From JABWBP01 sp964522165 (GTDB taxonomy: Bacteria > Calditrichota > Calditrichia > RBG-13-44-9 > J075), in contig CAZFVV010000005.1 in the NCBI GenBank assembly GCA_964522165.1, positions 16,114 to 80,113 of the forward strand: a DNA stretch of 64,000 bases, written 5' to 3'. Below, in pieces: positions 43,101 through 51,002 of the stretch (its first letter is position 1; each line of letters starts with the position of its first letter). The position numbers were made by a program, and so were the translations under genes. The notes beneath the pieces are model-generated. The model was not told the DNA's origin and made no database searches. It was given only the letters and a program-made list of their open reading frames with translations.

Positions 43101-43794
43101 TCCCGGAATCAGGGCTGTAAAAATGAATGACGGCCAAATTGATAGAAGTATCCCAGAGCTTCAACCAGCGGCCCCGGCGGTATTCAAACAAAAAATGTTG
43201 GTCGTCATCGGTGTCAGTTTTCAGGTCGGCATAAAAATGATCGGGAGAGAAGGCGAAAACCTGCCAGATTTTTTGCGAGGCGCGGGAGGGCAGGTTGACG
43301 GCTTCCCGGCCGTCGACGTAAATCAAACTGCCCCAGCCGCCCCCGGCGATGAAGCGGGTAGAATCCAAAAAACTAACGTCCCGGATGGTATAAGGTTGGG
43401 GGGCGGGCAATTGATGCCAGGTTTTCCCGTTAAAATGATAGATTTCGGTGTAGTAAATGCTACTTTGCTGCTCGTAAAGCACCCAGATGTTGGCGGGAGA
43501 AAAGGCTTTCACTCTTTGAATACCGGAGACGGTGCGGGGAAAGGGAGGATTGAACACCCGCCACTCCTCGCCGTTCCATACCCACAAATCGCTCCTCGTG
43601 CTGAGGATGGTAAAGTAAGGGCTGGCAAAGCTGATGTCGCGGATTTGAGAGTTCTCCAATTCCGGAAAAACCCGCACCTGCAAGCTGTCCGCAACCGCCC
43701 ACTCCCACCCGCAGATCAACAACAAGCATAACGCCGGGAGAGGATACCGCTTCGGGAAGGATCTTTCCCCGAATAAAGTAGTTTTCAGTTCCAT
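40057..43794 (-). CDS. Sensor kinase with FG-GAP/ASPIC-UnbV periplasmic domain
   Basis: A 1245-residue membrane sensor. An N-terminal hydrophobic segment is followed by a large extracytoplasmic beta-propeller region. It has at least six calcium-binding-type FG-GAP/VCBS motifs (ADNDGDMDALF, DLDDDGLLDFI, GDYDNDGDVDLF and others, about 400-700), then an ASPIC/UnbV-like domain (about 740-825). Three or so membrane helices lie at about 839-912. The C-terminal ATPase (about 1109-1220) has SNLLQNSLEAM, RDFGNGI and SGLGLY. I see no clear H-box with the phosphorylated His. The last 22 residues come from repeat DNA. The start is uncertain between 43794 and 43812. Confidence 0.82.
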   Translation of the reverse strand: MELKTTLFGERSFPKRYPLPALCLLLICGWEWAVADSLQVRVFPELENSQIRDISFASPYFTILSTRSDLWVWNGEEWRVFNPPFPRTVSGIQRVKAFSPANIWVLYEQQSSIYYTEIYHFNGKTWHQLPAPQPYTIRDVSFLDSTRFIAGGGWGSLIYVDGREAVNLPSRASQKIWQVFAFSPDHFYADLKTDTDDDQHFLFEYRRGRWLKLWDTSINLAVIHFYSPDSGIIIQTQDGQVFRYSAGEFIPSGTLPGWTPQCYLGWAGGELYAFKDRSLWQWNGDTLGEIAPLPVSPSLYSLTRLSANEWLMTSGSDNLLYLGNRKVGKPFFRKPSPGFRLSAIFGPDAGSSHLGIALYRNSHQHIDLYFSNPKDANEFFTDDEAPTRLGRYGKNAMIERGLLGISRSQDADTYDNGAFFADADNDGDMDALFAALQGQSRLYENLGKDRFRDITGEHRLELEGRISNLCWLDLDDDGLLDFIVGDELGPLRVFRNRNFLRFEEAPARAGLPSLPEGALPAIADTEGDGDFDLLIYTLHHPLIYLENRGISPETGLPTWADRSASSPELTTRFDFFTQSIALGDYDNDGDVDLFLANRISPCKLFENDGKGNFRDVSAVKGFNQSLLAYGGNWGDLDQDGYQDLFLATLGVEYVYWNRAGQYFERDSFYLGENDFSYTTGSALADVDEDGDLDIIVANGEISYSRVWRNYLNQPNFLMIRPEGKRSNAPGIGTQVWVYESGHGGDPAFLRGYRQTTTQAGYASSGLPEAHFGLPPGNSPGTAERYDVVVQFPSGERRELAGVTPGQVLTVPETEKTGQQVQAAANFLLSFIYRQQRRDLLIRALLFLAIAGGFWALQRYRYFWPPSLAALFLLTLLALYGLASFWAGWGIDFVSLGIPVYALLIGGGGLVLLFQRISRIRYREAGQSFELFDLLRQFRHSQVGMNRIDHLIFFCNNLVPEGGTPTGPGGMDTRAPDRSALWKDFLQELAYFKEHALPVLRDIYLQSWHLQASSLPALKIRRRFNRLQQQIQKLLSGKTSGAIPKKWIPGTLEALQRELSEIKRELREIQAGVDALHTNDLFQMVSEAAARFPRFSEVKISREPARLTLPVVIRKEDFSQALSNLLQNSLEAMQDLPEKKIHLTIHEPKDGKTLLTLRDFGNGIAPEHAGRIFDETYSTKASSGLGLYHARKLLRRYGGEVEVGESKEGAGAQFHITLRSADQGGKWNTDATDVTDNFNQIQAKNL

Positions 43795-44109
43795 CGCCAA
43801 AGAATTTACCATACCCACCAGACCGTTAACTGCCGCCGCCGGAAACCGGGCGCCATGCTCGCGCAACTGCTGCAATATAAGAAAAACAGCCGGAAAAAAC
43901 ACCGGATCGTCAAACTTTCGCCTGTTTTTGTCCGGGTCGAACTTTTATAGCGCCATAAAACAGGGTTAGGGCAGGCTGTTAGTTTCGCTGCTTCCCTGAA
44001 TTATATCTTGCATTTAAGCCTGCTGTAGTGGTATCTTTTTGCCGCCATATCCTGAATGGGCGCGAATAAGTTCATCGGAAATGACGGTTTAGAAACGGAA
44101 ATTAATTTG
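43795..44109. other. Divergent spacer between sensor kinase and udk
   Basis: No gene and no convincing -35/-10 pair seen in 315 bases. The longer reading frames of both flanking genes extend into it but lack ribosome sites. CCGGAAAAAACACCGG near 43889 is a small inverted repeat. Confidence 0.5.
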
Positions 44110-44745
44110 ATGGAAAAAAAAGGCATTCTGATCGGCATGGCCGGGGCCAGCGGTTCCGGCAAAACATTGGTGGCGCAAACACTTTATAATACCCTCGGCT
44201 CCAAACGGGTGGTCATCATCCAGGAGGATTCTTATTACAAAGACCTCGCCCACCTGCCCCTTCAAGAGCGTACCAGGATCAACTTCGACCATCCCGACGC
44301 CTTCGACCACGACCTCCTGGTCACCCACTTGAAGAAACTGGTAAACGGCGAGGTAATTGAACATCCGGTTTATGACTACAGCATTCATTCGCGCAAACCG
44401 GAGACCCGCCAGGTGGGGCCGCACCGGATCATTATCTTAGAAGGCATCCTGGTGCTGGCCATTCCGGAAATCCGGGAATTGATGGACATTAAGATCTACA
44501 TCGATACCGACCCGGATATTTGCCTGATCCGCCGGCTGCGGCGCGACATTCACGAGCGGGGCCGGGAGGTGGACTCGGTGCTGCGGCAATACGAGGAAAC
44601 CGTGCGCCCGATGTACCTGCAATTCGTGGAGCCTTCCAAGCGTTACGCCCATATCATCATTCCCCATGGCGGGAAAAACGTCATCGCCATCGACATTGTC
44701 AAATCTAAAATCGAAAAACTGCTCAGGGAAATAGAAGCATCTTGA
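44110..44745 (+). CDS. udk: Uridine kinase
   Basis: A 211-residue kinase that phosphorylates uridine and cytidine to UMP and CMP for pyrimidine salvage. Its P-loop GMAGASGSGKT starts at residue 9; QEDSYYKD, NFDHPDAFD and YDYSIHSR are the substrate-binding motifs; RRLRRDIHERGR is the lid. The start at 44110 matches the family N-terminus. It begins a salvage set with tdk and a CNT transporter, all in the same direction and all handling nucleosides. Confidence 0.96.
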   Translation: MEKKGILIGMAGASGSGKTLVAQTLYNTLGSKRVVIIQEDSYYKDLAHLPLQERTRINFDHPDAFDHDLLVTHLKKLVNGEVIEHPVYDYSIHSRKPETRQVGPHRIIILEGILVLAIPEIRELMDIKIYIDTDPDICLIRRLRRDIHERGREVDSVLRQYEETVRPMYLQFVEPSKRYAHIIIPHGGKNVIAIDIVKSKIEKLLREIEAS

Positions 44746-44880
44746 TTGGGGATCGCAGAATGCGGATAGGGAAATGTAGTAAGTCCGCAATCGCATTCCG
44801 ACAAAACATAAACATCCCTGTTTATATGTCGGAATGAAATCGTCCCGGATTTCAAATCCGCAACCCGCAATCCCCAATTT
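44745..44880. repeat. Nested inverted repeat between udk and tdk
   Basis: The outer arms GATTGGGGATCGCAGAATGCGGAT and ATCCGCAACCCGCAATCCCC surround an inner hairpin at 44794-44836 (CATTCCGACA / TGTCGGAATG, with CATAAACA and TGTTTAT adding to the stem). It sits right after the udk stop and could attenuate or process the udk-tdk transcript. Confidence 0.7.
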
Positions 44881-44925
44881 CATAAACGGTTTATAATACT
44901 TGAAGCATTACCCGAGGAATAAAGG

Positions 44926-45564
44926 ATGGTTCCGATAATTCAACGCAACGTGGGATGGATCGAGGTCATCTGCGGCTGCATGTTCTGCGGAAAATCGGAG
45001 GAATTGATCCGCCGTTTGAAACGCGCCCTGATCGGCCGCCAGAAAGTCTCCATTTTCAAGCCTAAAATTGATAACCGCTACAGTAAAGACCACATCGTTT
45101 CCCATTCGGAATTGAAAATTCATTCCGAAGTGGTCGAAAACGCCCGGGAAATCCTGGAACGCTCCCTGGAGAGTCAGGTCGTGGGAATCGACGAAGCGCA
45201 ATTTTTCGATAACGATCTGGTGGAAGTGTGCCAGAAACTTGCCAATATGGGCAAGCGGGTGATCGTCGCCGGGCTGGATATGGATTACCGGGGCATTCCT
45301 TTCGATCCCATGCCGCAGTTGCTGGCAGTGGCGGAGTATATTTACAAGCTCCAGGCCATTTGCGTCATCTGCGGCAATCCCGCCACCTTTACTTACCGCA
45401 CCATCGAGGATCCCAACCGGGTGGTCGTAGGGGCCAACAACATTTATGAAGCGCGCTGCCGGAACTGCTTCCAGGCGCCCCCGGAGGGCAGGAAAGAGAA
45501 ACAGGCTCCCGCCGCGCAAGCGGAAAAAGTTACCCCGGAGACCCCGCCGGTCGAGGAATCATGA
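44926..45564 (+). CDS. tdk: Thymidine kinase (type II)
   Basis: A 212-residue enzyme that phosphorylates thymidine to dTMP. The P-loop GCMFCGKSEEL (near 16) is the family pattern, although the usual Ser in this loop is Cys here. VVGIDEAQFFD near 87 carries the catalytic Glu. A zinc ribbon of two Cys pairs (CVICG near 146; CRNCF near 182) closes the structure. About 30 extra Pro/Ala/Glu residues (EGRKEKQAPAAQAEKV and on) extend the C-terminus and look disordered. AAAGG precedes the ATG. It is flanked by udk and a nucleoside transporter. Confidence 0.95.
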   Translation: MVPIIQRNVGWIEVICGCMFCGKSEELIRRLKRALIGRQKVSIFKPKIDNRYSKDHIVSHSELKIHSEVVENAREILERSLESQVVGIDEAQFFDNDLVEVCQKLANMGKRVIVAGLDMDYRGIPFDPMPQLLAVAEYIYKLQAICVICGNPATFTYRTIEDPNRVVVGANNIYEARCRNCFQAPPEGRKEKQAPAAQAEKVTPETPPVEES

Positions 45565-45637
45565 AAAACCTTCCGGACGGCCGGATAATATTCACCCTTC
45601 ACTTACTGCGGATCAACCAAAGGAGGCCGTGAATTAG

Positions 45638-46993
45638 ATGGCGAGAGATATTCTATTCGGAATTATGGGGCTGGCGGTGCTGGTCGGAATCGCATTTCTG
45701 TTCTCCAATAATAAGCGGAAGATCAACTGGCGGTTAGTGCTTACCGGCATGGGTTTACAACTTTTCTTTGCCTTGCTGGTGCTCAAGGGCAAGGAGATGT
45801 CGAGCAGTTTTTCCCCCCTGGGCTGGCCCACCATCTTGTTTGAATGGATCAGCCGCGCGTTTGTGAAAGTGCTGGCCTTCACCACCGAAGGCGCTCAATT
45901 TGTCTTCGGAAACCTGGCCCTGGGGCCGGGCATGGAGGGCAGCGTGGGTTTTTATTTCGCTTTCCAGGTGCTTCCCACCATTATTTTCTTTTCCTCCCTG
46001 ATGTCGGTGCTCTACTACCTGGGGGTGATGCAGAAGGTGGTGCAGGGGATGGCCTGGGTAATGGCGCGCCTGATGGGCACCAGCGGGGCGGAATCGCTCT
46101 CCAACACCGCCAATATTTTCGTCGGCCAGACCGAAGCGCCCCTGATGATCCGCCCTTATATCAAAGGCATGACCCAGTCAGAATTGCTGACCATCATGGT
46201 GGGGGGGATGGCGACGATTGCCGGGGGGGTTTTAGCGGCGTATGTGCAAATGTTAGGCTATTCTTATGCCCAGGCGCACGGCCTGGATATTATCACCGGT
46301 CAGGAAAAATTCGCCCTGCAACTGTTAGGGGCCAGCATCATGGCCGCGCCGGCTTCGTTAGCCATTTCCAAAGTTCTCTTTCCGGAAACCGGGGAGCCGG
46401 AGACGAAAGGGGTGGTGAAGGTCAAGGTCGAAAAAACCGCTTCGAATGTGATCGAAGCTGCGGCCGCGGGGGCCTCGGACGGCCTGCAACTGGCTTTGAA
46501 CGTGGCGGCCATGCTCCTGGCGTTTATCGCCCTCATCGCCATGATCAACTGGGTGCTGACCGGAGTGGGCGATATAACCGGGTTGAACGAATATTGCCAG
46601 GCCAATTACGGCCAGCCCTTGCGCCTGCAACTGCTCTTCGGATTGGTGCTGCGCTATTTGGCATTTTTGATTGGAGTGCCCTGGCAGGACGCCCTGAGCT
46701 TCGGGAGCTTGCTGGGAACCAAAGTGGTGGTCAACGAATTCGTCGCCTACTTAGATATGGCGAAACTGCTCGCCGAGAACCCGAACGTGAGCGAGAAGGC
46801 GGTGACCATGATGACCTTTGCCCTGTGCGGGTTTGCGAACTTCTCTTCGATTGCCATTCAAATCGGGGGGATTAGCCCGCTGGCCCCGGGGCGGCGAAAA
46901 GACCTGGCCGGCTTAGGGCTGCGGGCGGTGTTGGGCGGCACCCTGGCGACCATGATGACCGCGACCATTGCCGGGGTGCTTACCTCTCTATAA
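45638..46993 (+). CDS. Concentrative nucleoside transporter (NupC/CNT family)
   Basis: A 451-residue inner membrane symporter that takes up nucleosides with H+ or Na+. Family motifs are seen in order: an N-terminal helix, GLQLFFALLVLKG, FVFGNLALGPG, FQVLPTIIFFSSLMSVLYYLGVMQ, then GTSGAESLSNTANIFVGQTEAPLMIRPY, the substrate-binding region, and NEFVAYLDMA with CGFANFSSIAIQIGG. About ten hydrophobic segments are present. AAGGAGG lies upstream of the ATG. It supplies substrates to the products of udk and tdk, which precede it. Confidence 0.94.
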   Translation: MARDILFGIMGLAVLVGIAFLFSNNKRKINWRLVLTGMGLQLFFALLVLKGKEMSSSFSPLGWPTILFEWISRAFVKVLAFTTEGAQFVFGNLALGPGMEGSVGFYFAFQVLPTIIFFSSLMSVLYYLGVMQKVVQGMAWVMARLMGTSGAESLSNTANIFVGQTEAPLMIRPYIKGMTQSELLTIMVGGMATIAGGVLAAYVQMLGYSYAQAHGLDIITGQEKFALQLLGASIMAAPASLAISKVLFPETGEPETKGVVKVKVEKTASNVIEAAAAGASDGLQLALNVAAMLLAFIALIAMINWVLTGVGDITGLNEYCQANYGQPLRLQLLFGLVLRYLAFLIGVPWQDALSFGSLLGTKVVVNEFVAYLDMAKLLAENPNVSEKAVTMMTFALCGFANFSSIAIQIGGISPLAPGRRKDLAGLGLRAVLGGTLATMMTATIAGVLTSL

Positions 46994-47023
46994 TTGGTAA
47001 TTGCCAATTGGCAATTACCAATT
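46992..47023. repeat. Perfect 32-bp palindrome after the nucleoside transporter
   Basis: AATTGGTAATTGCCAA and its exact complement TTGGCAATTACCAATT meet without a spacer, straddling the end of the transporter gene. It shares the CAATTGGCAATT word with the tRNA leader repeat at 35735-35774. It lies between convergent genes and could stop both transcripts. Confidence 0.85.
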
Positions 47024-47049
47024 GCTAATTAACAATTAACGGATGCCAA

Positions 47050-47979
47050 TTAAACCGCTTTCCGCTGCAAGCGTGACTTGCCGAATTCCCAGAACCCGGC
47101 CCACAGCCCTTTCAGGATTTCCGGATTCCTGTTTTGACAGGAGCGGATGGCGGCCCGCAGGAGCAGATAGGGCGCCGAGAGAAAGGGGAAAAGCAGTTTT
47201 TGCCACAACGGCGCGTGCCTTTCCATCAACAATAACCAATGTTTCGACCACTGGGCGGTCAACAGCCGGGAAGTCTCTTCGCGGTTGAACACAAACCCGG
47301 GCACCGGCTCGTGAAAAACCTTTGCCCGGGGCACGTACAAACCATAGTAGCCGGCCTTTTTCGCTCTCAAACCGAAATCCAGGTCTTCCGAGCCGTAAGG
47401 ATCGAAGGTGGCGTCAAAACCGTGAAGTTTTTGATACACCTCGGTGCGCACCAACATGCAGCCGCCGCTAGGGTAACACTTGCGGGGCTTATCATATTGC
47501 CCCTGGTCGGTCTCGCGGTAACCGATATGCTTGGTATCCCCGCGCCAGAAGCGGATTCTGTATCCCCCGGCCCCGTACAGGCGCGAAGCATTACTCAATT
47601 CACAAATTTTTCCGGTAGTTTGCGCCAGGGAGGTGCGGTTCTCGAAGGGCGCCAGCAGGGCGTCTAAAAACTCGGGCGTAACGGTCATATCATTGTCGAG
47701 AAACAGCAAATAGGGAGGGCTGAACTCCCGTATCGCGACTTTCGCCGCCTCGTTGCGCCCCGAAGCCACCCCCAGGTTCCGGGGATGCTCTACCACCATC
47801 ACCTCCGGAAAAGTTTCCCGAATTGCCCCTGCGGTTCCATCCCGGGAACCGTTGTCCCATAAAACGATTTTGAATGCCGGACTTTTAAGCGCCTGGAAGC
47901 TTTCCAGGCAGCGGAGCGTCTTCTCGCGCTGGTTCAGGGTCAAAATAATGACCGCCACTTTGATTGATTTTCCCCTCAT
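47050..47979 (-). CDS. Glycosyltransferase family 2
   Basis: A 309-residue GT-A fold enzyme that transfers a sugar from a nucleotide donor. VAVIILTLNQREKTLRCLESF opens the domain, LWDNGSRDGTA is the donor-binding strand, and LFLDNDMTVTPEFLDAL holds the DxD metal site. ACKxP-like CYPSGGCMLVRTEVYQKLHGFD and DPYGSEDLDFGLRAKKAGY carry the ED acceptor/catalytic motif. Its pattern is closest to rhamnosyl-type transferases of lipopolysaccharide. It is GC-rich like the left part of the window and separate from the AT-rich polysaccharide locus. Confidence 0.9.
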   Translation of the reverse strand: MRGKSIKVAVIILTLNQREKTLRCLESFQALKSPAFKIVLWDNGSRDGTAGAIRETFPEVMVVEHPRNLGVASGRNEAAKVAIREFSPPYLLFLDNDMTVTPEFLDALLAPFENRTSLAQTTGKICELSNASRLYGAGGYRIRFWRGDTKHIGYRETDQGQYDKPRKCYPSGGCMLVRTEVYQKLHGFDATFDPYGSEDLDFGLRAKKAGYYGLYVPRAKVFHEPVPGFVFNREETSRLLTAQWSKHWLLLMERHAPLWQKLLFPFLSAPYLLLRAAIRSCQNRNPEILKGLWAGFWEFGKSRLQRKAV

Positions 47980-48571
47980 GACAGCCTGTTCCTATCATTC
48001 ATTTGACCTGTCAAACTGATCTGAAATTACGCGCTGCTCCATCAGGTAGTGTTACCGTTCGCACAGGATTAAATAAGCAAAATTTTTGAGAAGTGTGCGA
48101 TTTTTTCATTTTAGAACCTTTACTGTATATTTATTGCACAAGAAACGCATCCAACATCACCCTGTCAATTAATGTTTTTACGCGAATGCGTCGCTTAATT
48201 TTCCTTGTAGAATTAGACTTAACAAAAGCGCAACCAATTTATGGCACAATGGTTGCGTGAAAACATCGGCGATGGATTAAAATTCGTTTTTAGAGAAATT
48301 TAATAGCTTTATGGACATTTTTTATTAAACAAATGAATAATAACAAAGTAAACTCGCCCCCGTACTTCGCACGCCTTGCTTTAGCCGTGCAATGAAATTC
48401 CCCCCCCTTTGGTGGAGGTGGCTTTCGACCACCCTGGCGGTAAAGGGAAGTTCCCCCTTTAACCCCCTAACATAAGCTTCCCGGTACTTGAAGTAGGGCA
48501 GAAAATAATTAACTGTTTATCAATAACAAATTTTGAAAAACACCAAAAATGTTTCAATACGGAGCAGTGAA
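47980..48571. other. Border region between GC-rich and AT-rich DNA
   Basis: No gene seen in 592 bases. A hairpin with 8-bp arms (CGCAACCA / TGGTTGCG) is at 48229-48257. At about 48395-48470 a C-rich word (TTCCCCCCCCTTT, GTTCCCCCTTT) and AAAGGGAAG form another iterated-word inverted repeat with a GGTGG/CCACC core. From here rightward the DNA is AT-rich, marking the start of the polysaccharide locus. Confidence 0.6.
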
Positions 48572-49210
48572 ATGAAAAGAATAAATGGTTCCATATTACC
48601 ATGCTTCCTTTATTTTATTATTTTATGGATATTTCCGACTTTTACTTTTGCTCAACAGGGGTTCATCCAATTGGGGTGGATACCCAATGTTGAACCGGAT
48701 CTCTCCCATTATAAGATGTATAGAGATATTGCACCCGGCACAATGGTTTATCTCGATTCAATCTCTTCCAGCGATACCATTTATACCGATACCCAGACAG
48801 TTCCCGGCAATACTTATTATTATAAGTTAACCGCGGTTGATTTCTCCGGTAATGAGAGCGACCCCTCCAACGAAGTTTTTGCGACATCAGGAATACTGAC
48901 GATTGTGAACGATGATGGAAAGAATACCATTAAAAATTTCGACCTGAAACAAAACTATCCCAATCCCTTTAATCCCACCACTACGATTGAGTACAGCATT
49001 CCCCAACGGAGTAGTGTCTCCATCACGATTTATAATATCTCCGGGCAGGAAGTGAGAAAATTGCTCAGCGAATTTAAAGAATCGGGAACTTATAAAGTAG
49101 AGTGGGATGGAAAAGATAATAATGGGAGGGCCGTATCATCCGGTGTATATTTTTACCAGATGATAGCGGGAGGTTATAAAGGGGTGAAGAGGTCGGTTTT
49201 TCGGAAATAG
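48572..49210 (+). CDS. Secreted fibronectin-type protein with T9SS sorting domain
   Basis: A 212-residue exported protein. Signal peptide at residues 1-27 (ending FPTFTFAQ), a fibronectin type III-like domain at about 30-105 (GWIPNVEPDLSHYKMYRD, YYYKLTAVDFSGNESDPSNEV), and a T9SS sorting domain from NYPNPFNPTTTIEYS to VKRSVFRK. GGAG precedes the ATG. It probably attaches to the outer surface. It stands at the edge of the polysaccharide locus, next to a beta-helix protein in the same direction. Confidence 0.88.
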   Translation: MKRINGSILPCFLYFIILWIFPTFTFAQQGFIQLGWIPNVEPDLSHYKMYRDIAPGTMVYLDSISSSDTIYTDTQTVPGNTYYYKLTAVDFSGNESDPSNEVFATSGILTIVNDDGKNTIKNFDLKQNYPNPFNPTTTIEYSIPQRSSVSITIYNISGQEVRKLLSEFKESGTYKVEWDGKDNNGRAVSSGVYFYQMIAGGYKGVKRSVFRK

Positions 49211-49339
49211 AGAGGATATTGTTATGTTTGGTGGAGAGGCGTATTAATTTTTTCGCTCATAGGTTTATTGTGAAATATGTTAAATTATCTATAAATGGAA
49301 ATATGCCTGATGACAAAGGTACAAATAAGGAATGATGCC

Positions 49340-50983
49340 ATGCTTCGACACTTTCTTTGGATCAAAATTATTGGGGGGTATTTGCTGATGCTATCGTTTA
49401 ATCTTGGGGGTGGAACTTTTTACGTTGATCCCGGTGGCAATGATATTTCAGGGGATGGCAGCCAGGCTAATCCCTGGAAAACTCTAAGCCATGCCTGTAG
49501 TCAAGTGACTACTTACGGAGATGTAATTCATTTAAATGCTGGAACTTATAATGAAACTTCTCAATCTGTATTGGCTCAAGGCGTAAGCATAGAAGGAGCA
49601 ACAGTTGATTTTGAGTATCCAGATTTTATTACCTCTCCAACGGCTACCATTAAAGGTTGGTCAGAATCTACACAGTCTATTATTTTTGCAAACTCTCCTT
49701 TAGAAGGAACTAATGGGGATCAAGAAATTAGATATGTCAAATTCGATTCAAATGGTGATCATAGCAAAGGCGTTTGGTTCCGACATAGGAGTAATGTGAT
49801 TGTGCGTAACTGCGAATTTGTTGGTTTTCCTTATTTTGGATTGGAGATAGTAGGCCAAACTTTTGAAGGAGAACCTGCTATCTATGCCACGGGTGTTGAA
49901 GTACACGATTGTAAATTTACAAATAACGGTTCAGATAGAGGCGGAAATTGGACAACTGGAGGATTTCAAATTGGCGGTTTGGATGGTGCAAAGATATATC
50001 ATAATCAAATAGATGCTTATTTGGCAGAAGCTCAGGGAATAAAATATGCGAATTGGGGTTATTTGAAAAATATCGAAATTTATAAAAATAACATTAATAC
50101 AGGATATAATTCTCCCCCTAACATATGGAATTTTGCAATGGAACTCTGGAATGTTAAAGATGAAAGTAGAATCCATCACAACATTTGTCGTGGAGACATT
50201 AACATAGATGATTGTAACTATTCAGCACCTGCCACTTATTCGTTAGAAATTGATAATAATACTATTATTTCGGATACTTTCCCCCTGGGCACAGGTAGTT
50301 CTGGAATCAGTTTTGATGATTATTGCGAGGGAGTAATTATTCATGATAATTATATTAGCAAGCTTAACATGGGAATCCAGATTATTCTGGATAATACAAA
50401 AACGGGAGAACCTGGCATAGAGGGTGTTAATAATTTTCGAATATACAGAAACGTATTTGACAGTTTAGGTGTTGAATATGGGAAAGCTCTTTTCATAAAA
50501 TCTATCAACGCAAATCAAGTAATTGAAGACATCTATTTCTGGAACAATTTTTCCTTTGGGTCTCCAAACTTTCAAACTGTAGTAAAGATAGATGCTATTC
50601 ATGGAAATTATAATAAGTTTGAAGTTATTAATAATGTTTTTGTCAATGCTTTTGGGCCATGTATTGAATTCGGTGACGGTGGAGGTTCGTTAAATGCAAC
50701 GATAAAGAGCAATGTCATTTATAATTGTGGTGATTTGTTAAATGAAAACAACGTAGCTATCATCGCGTCTTCAAACAATCATAATTACAATCCTGAAATC
50801 GTAAGAAGCGGTAACCGTCCTGACCCATTCTTTCGTCCAAGTGGATCATCATCTAATCTGGTAAATAAGGGGATAGATGTTGGCCTTCCTTTTAATGGCG
50901 CAGCGCCCGATATTGGCGTTTATGAACATGAGGAGAATGCTGCACCTCATGCGCCAACAGGTTTGAGAATTATTTCAAATTAG
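49340..50983 (+). CDS. Secreted right-handed beta-helix protein
   Basis: A 547-residue exported protein. After a signal segment (MLRHFLWIKIIGGYLLMLSF) comes YVDPGGNDISGDGSQANPWKTLSHA, the DUF1565-type start common in pectate-lyase-like proteins. Many PbH1-type coils follow (VRNCEFVGFPYFGLEI, EVHDCKFTNNGSD, IEIYKNNINTG, VEVINNVFVNAFGPCIEFGD). Such folds bind or cut polysaccharides. It ends abruptly at APHAPTGLRIISN, where a C-terminal domain would start, and has no sorting tail, so the 3' end may be cut short. I prefer ATG 49340 with AAGG upstream; earlier ATGs are weaker. It lies 19 bases from the convergent SGNH gene. Confidence 0.8.
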   Translation: MLRHFLWIKIIGGYLLMLSFNLGGGTFYVDPGGNDISGDGSQANPWKTLSHACSQVTTYGDVIHLNAGTYNETSQSVLAQGVSIEGATVDFEYPDFITSPTATIKGWSESTQSIIFANSPLEGTNGDQEIRYVKFDSNGDHSKGVWFRHRSNVIVRNCEFVGFPYFGLEIVGQTFEGEPAIYATGVEVHDCKFTNNGSDRGGNWTTGGFQIGGLDGAKIYHNQIDAYLAEAQGIKYANWGYLKNIEIYKNNINTGYNSPPNIWNFAMELWNVKDESRIHHNICRGDINIDDCNYSAPATYSLEIDNNTIISDTFPLGTGSSGISFDDYCEGVIIHDNYISKLNMGIQIILDNTKTGEPGIEGVNNFRIYRNVFDSLGVEYGKALFIKSINANQVIEDIYFWNNFSFGSPNFQTVVKIDAIHGNYNKFEVINNVFVNAFGPCIEFGDGGGSLNATIKSNVIYNCGDLLNENNVAIIASSNNHNYNPEIVRSGNRPDPFFRPSGSSSNLVNKGIDVGLPFNGAAPDIGVYEHEENAAPHAPTGLRIISN

Positions 50984-51002
50984 TTCTAATTTTTTCCTTT
51001 GG

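Noticed and set aside
48435..48445. ops/JUMPstart element before the polysaccharide genes
   Set aside because: TGGCGGTAAAG matches only the first half of ops, and it points away from the minus-strand operon.
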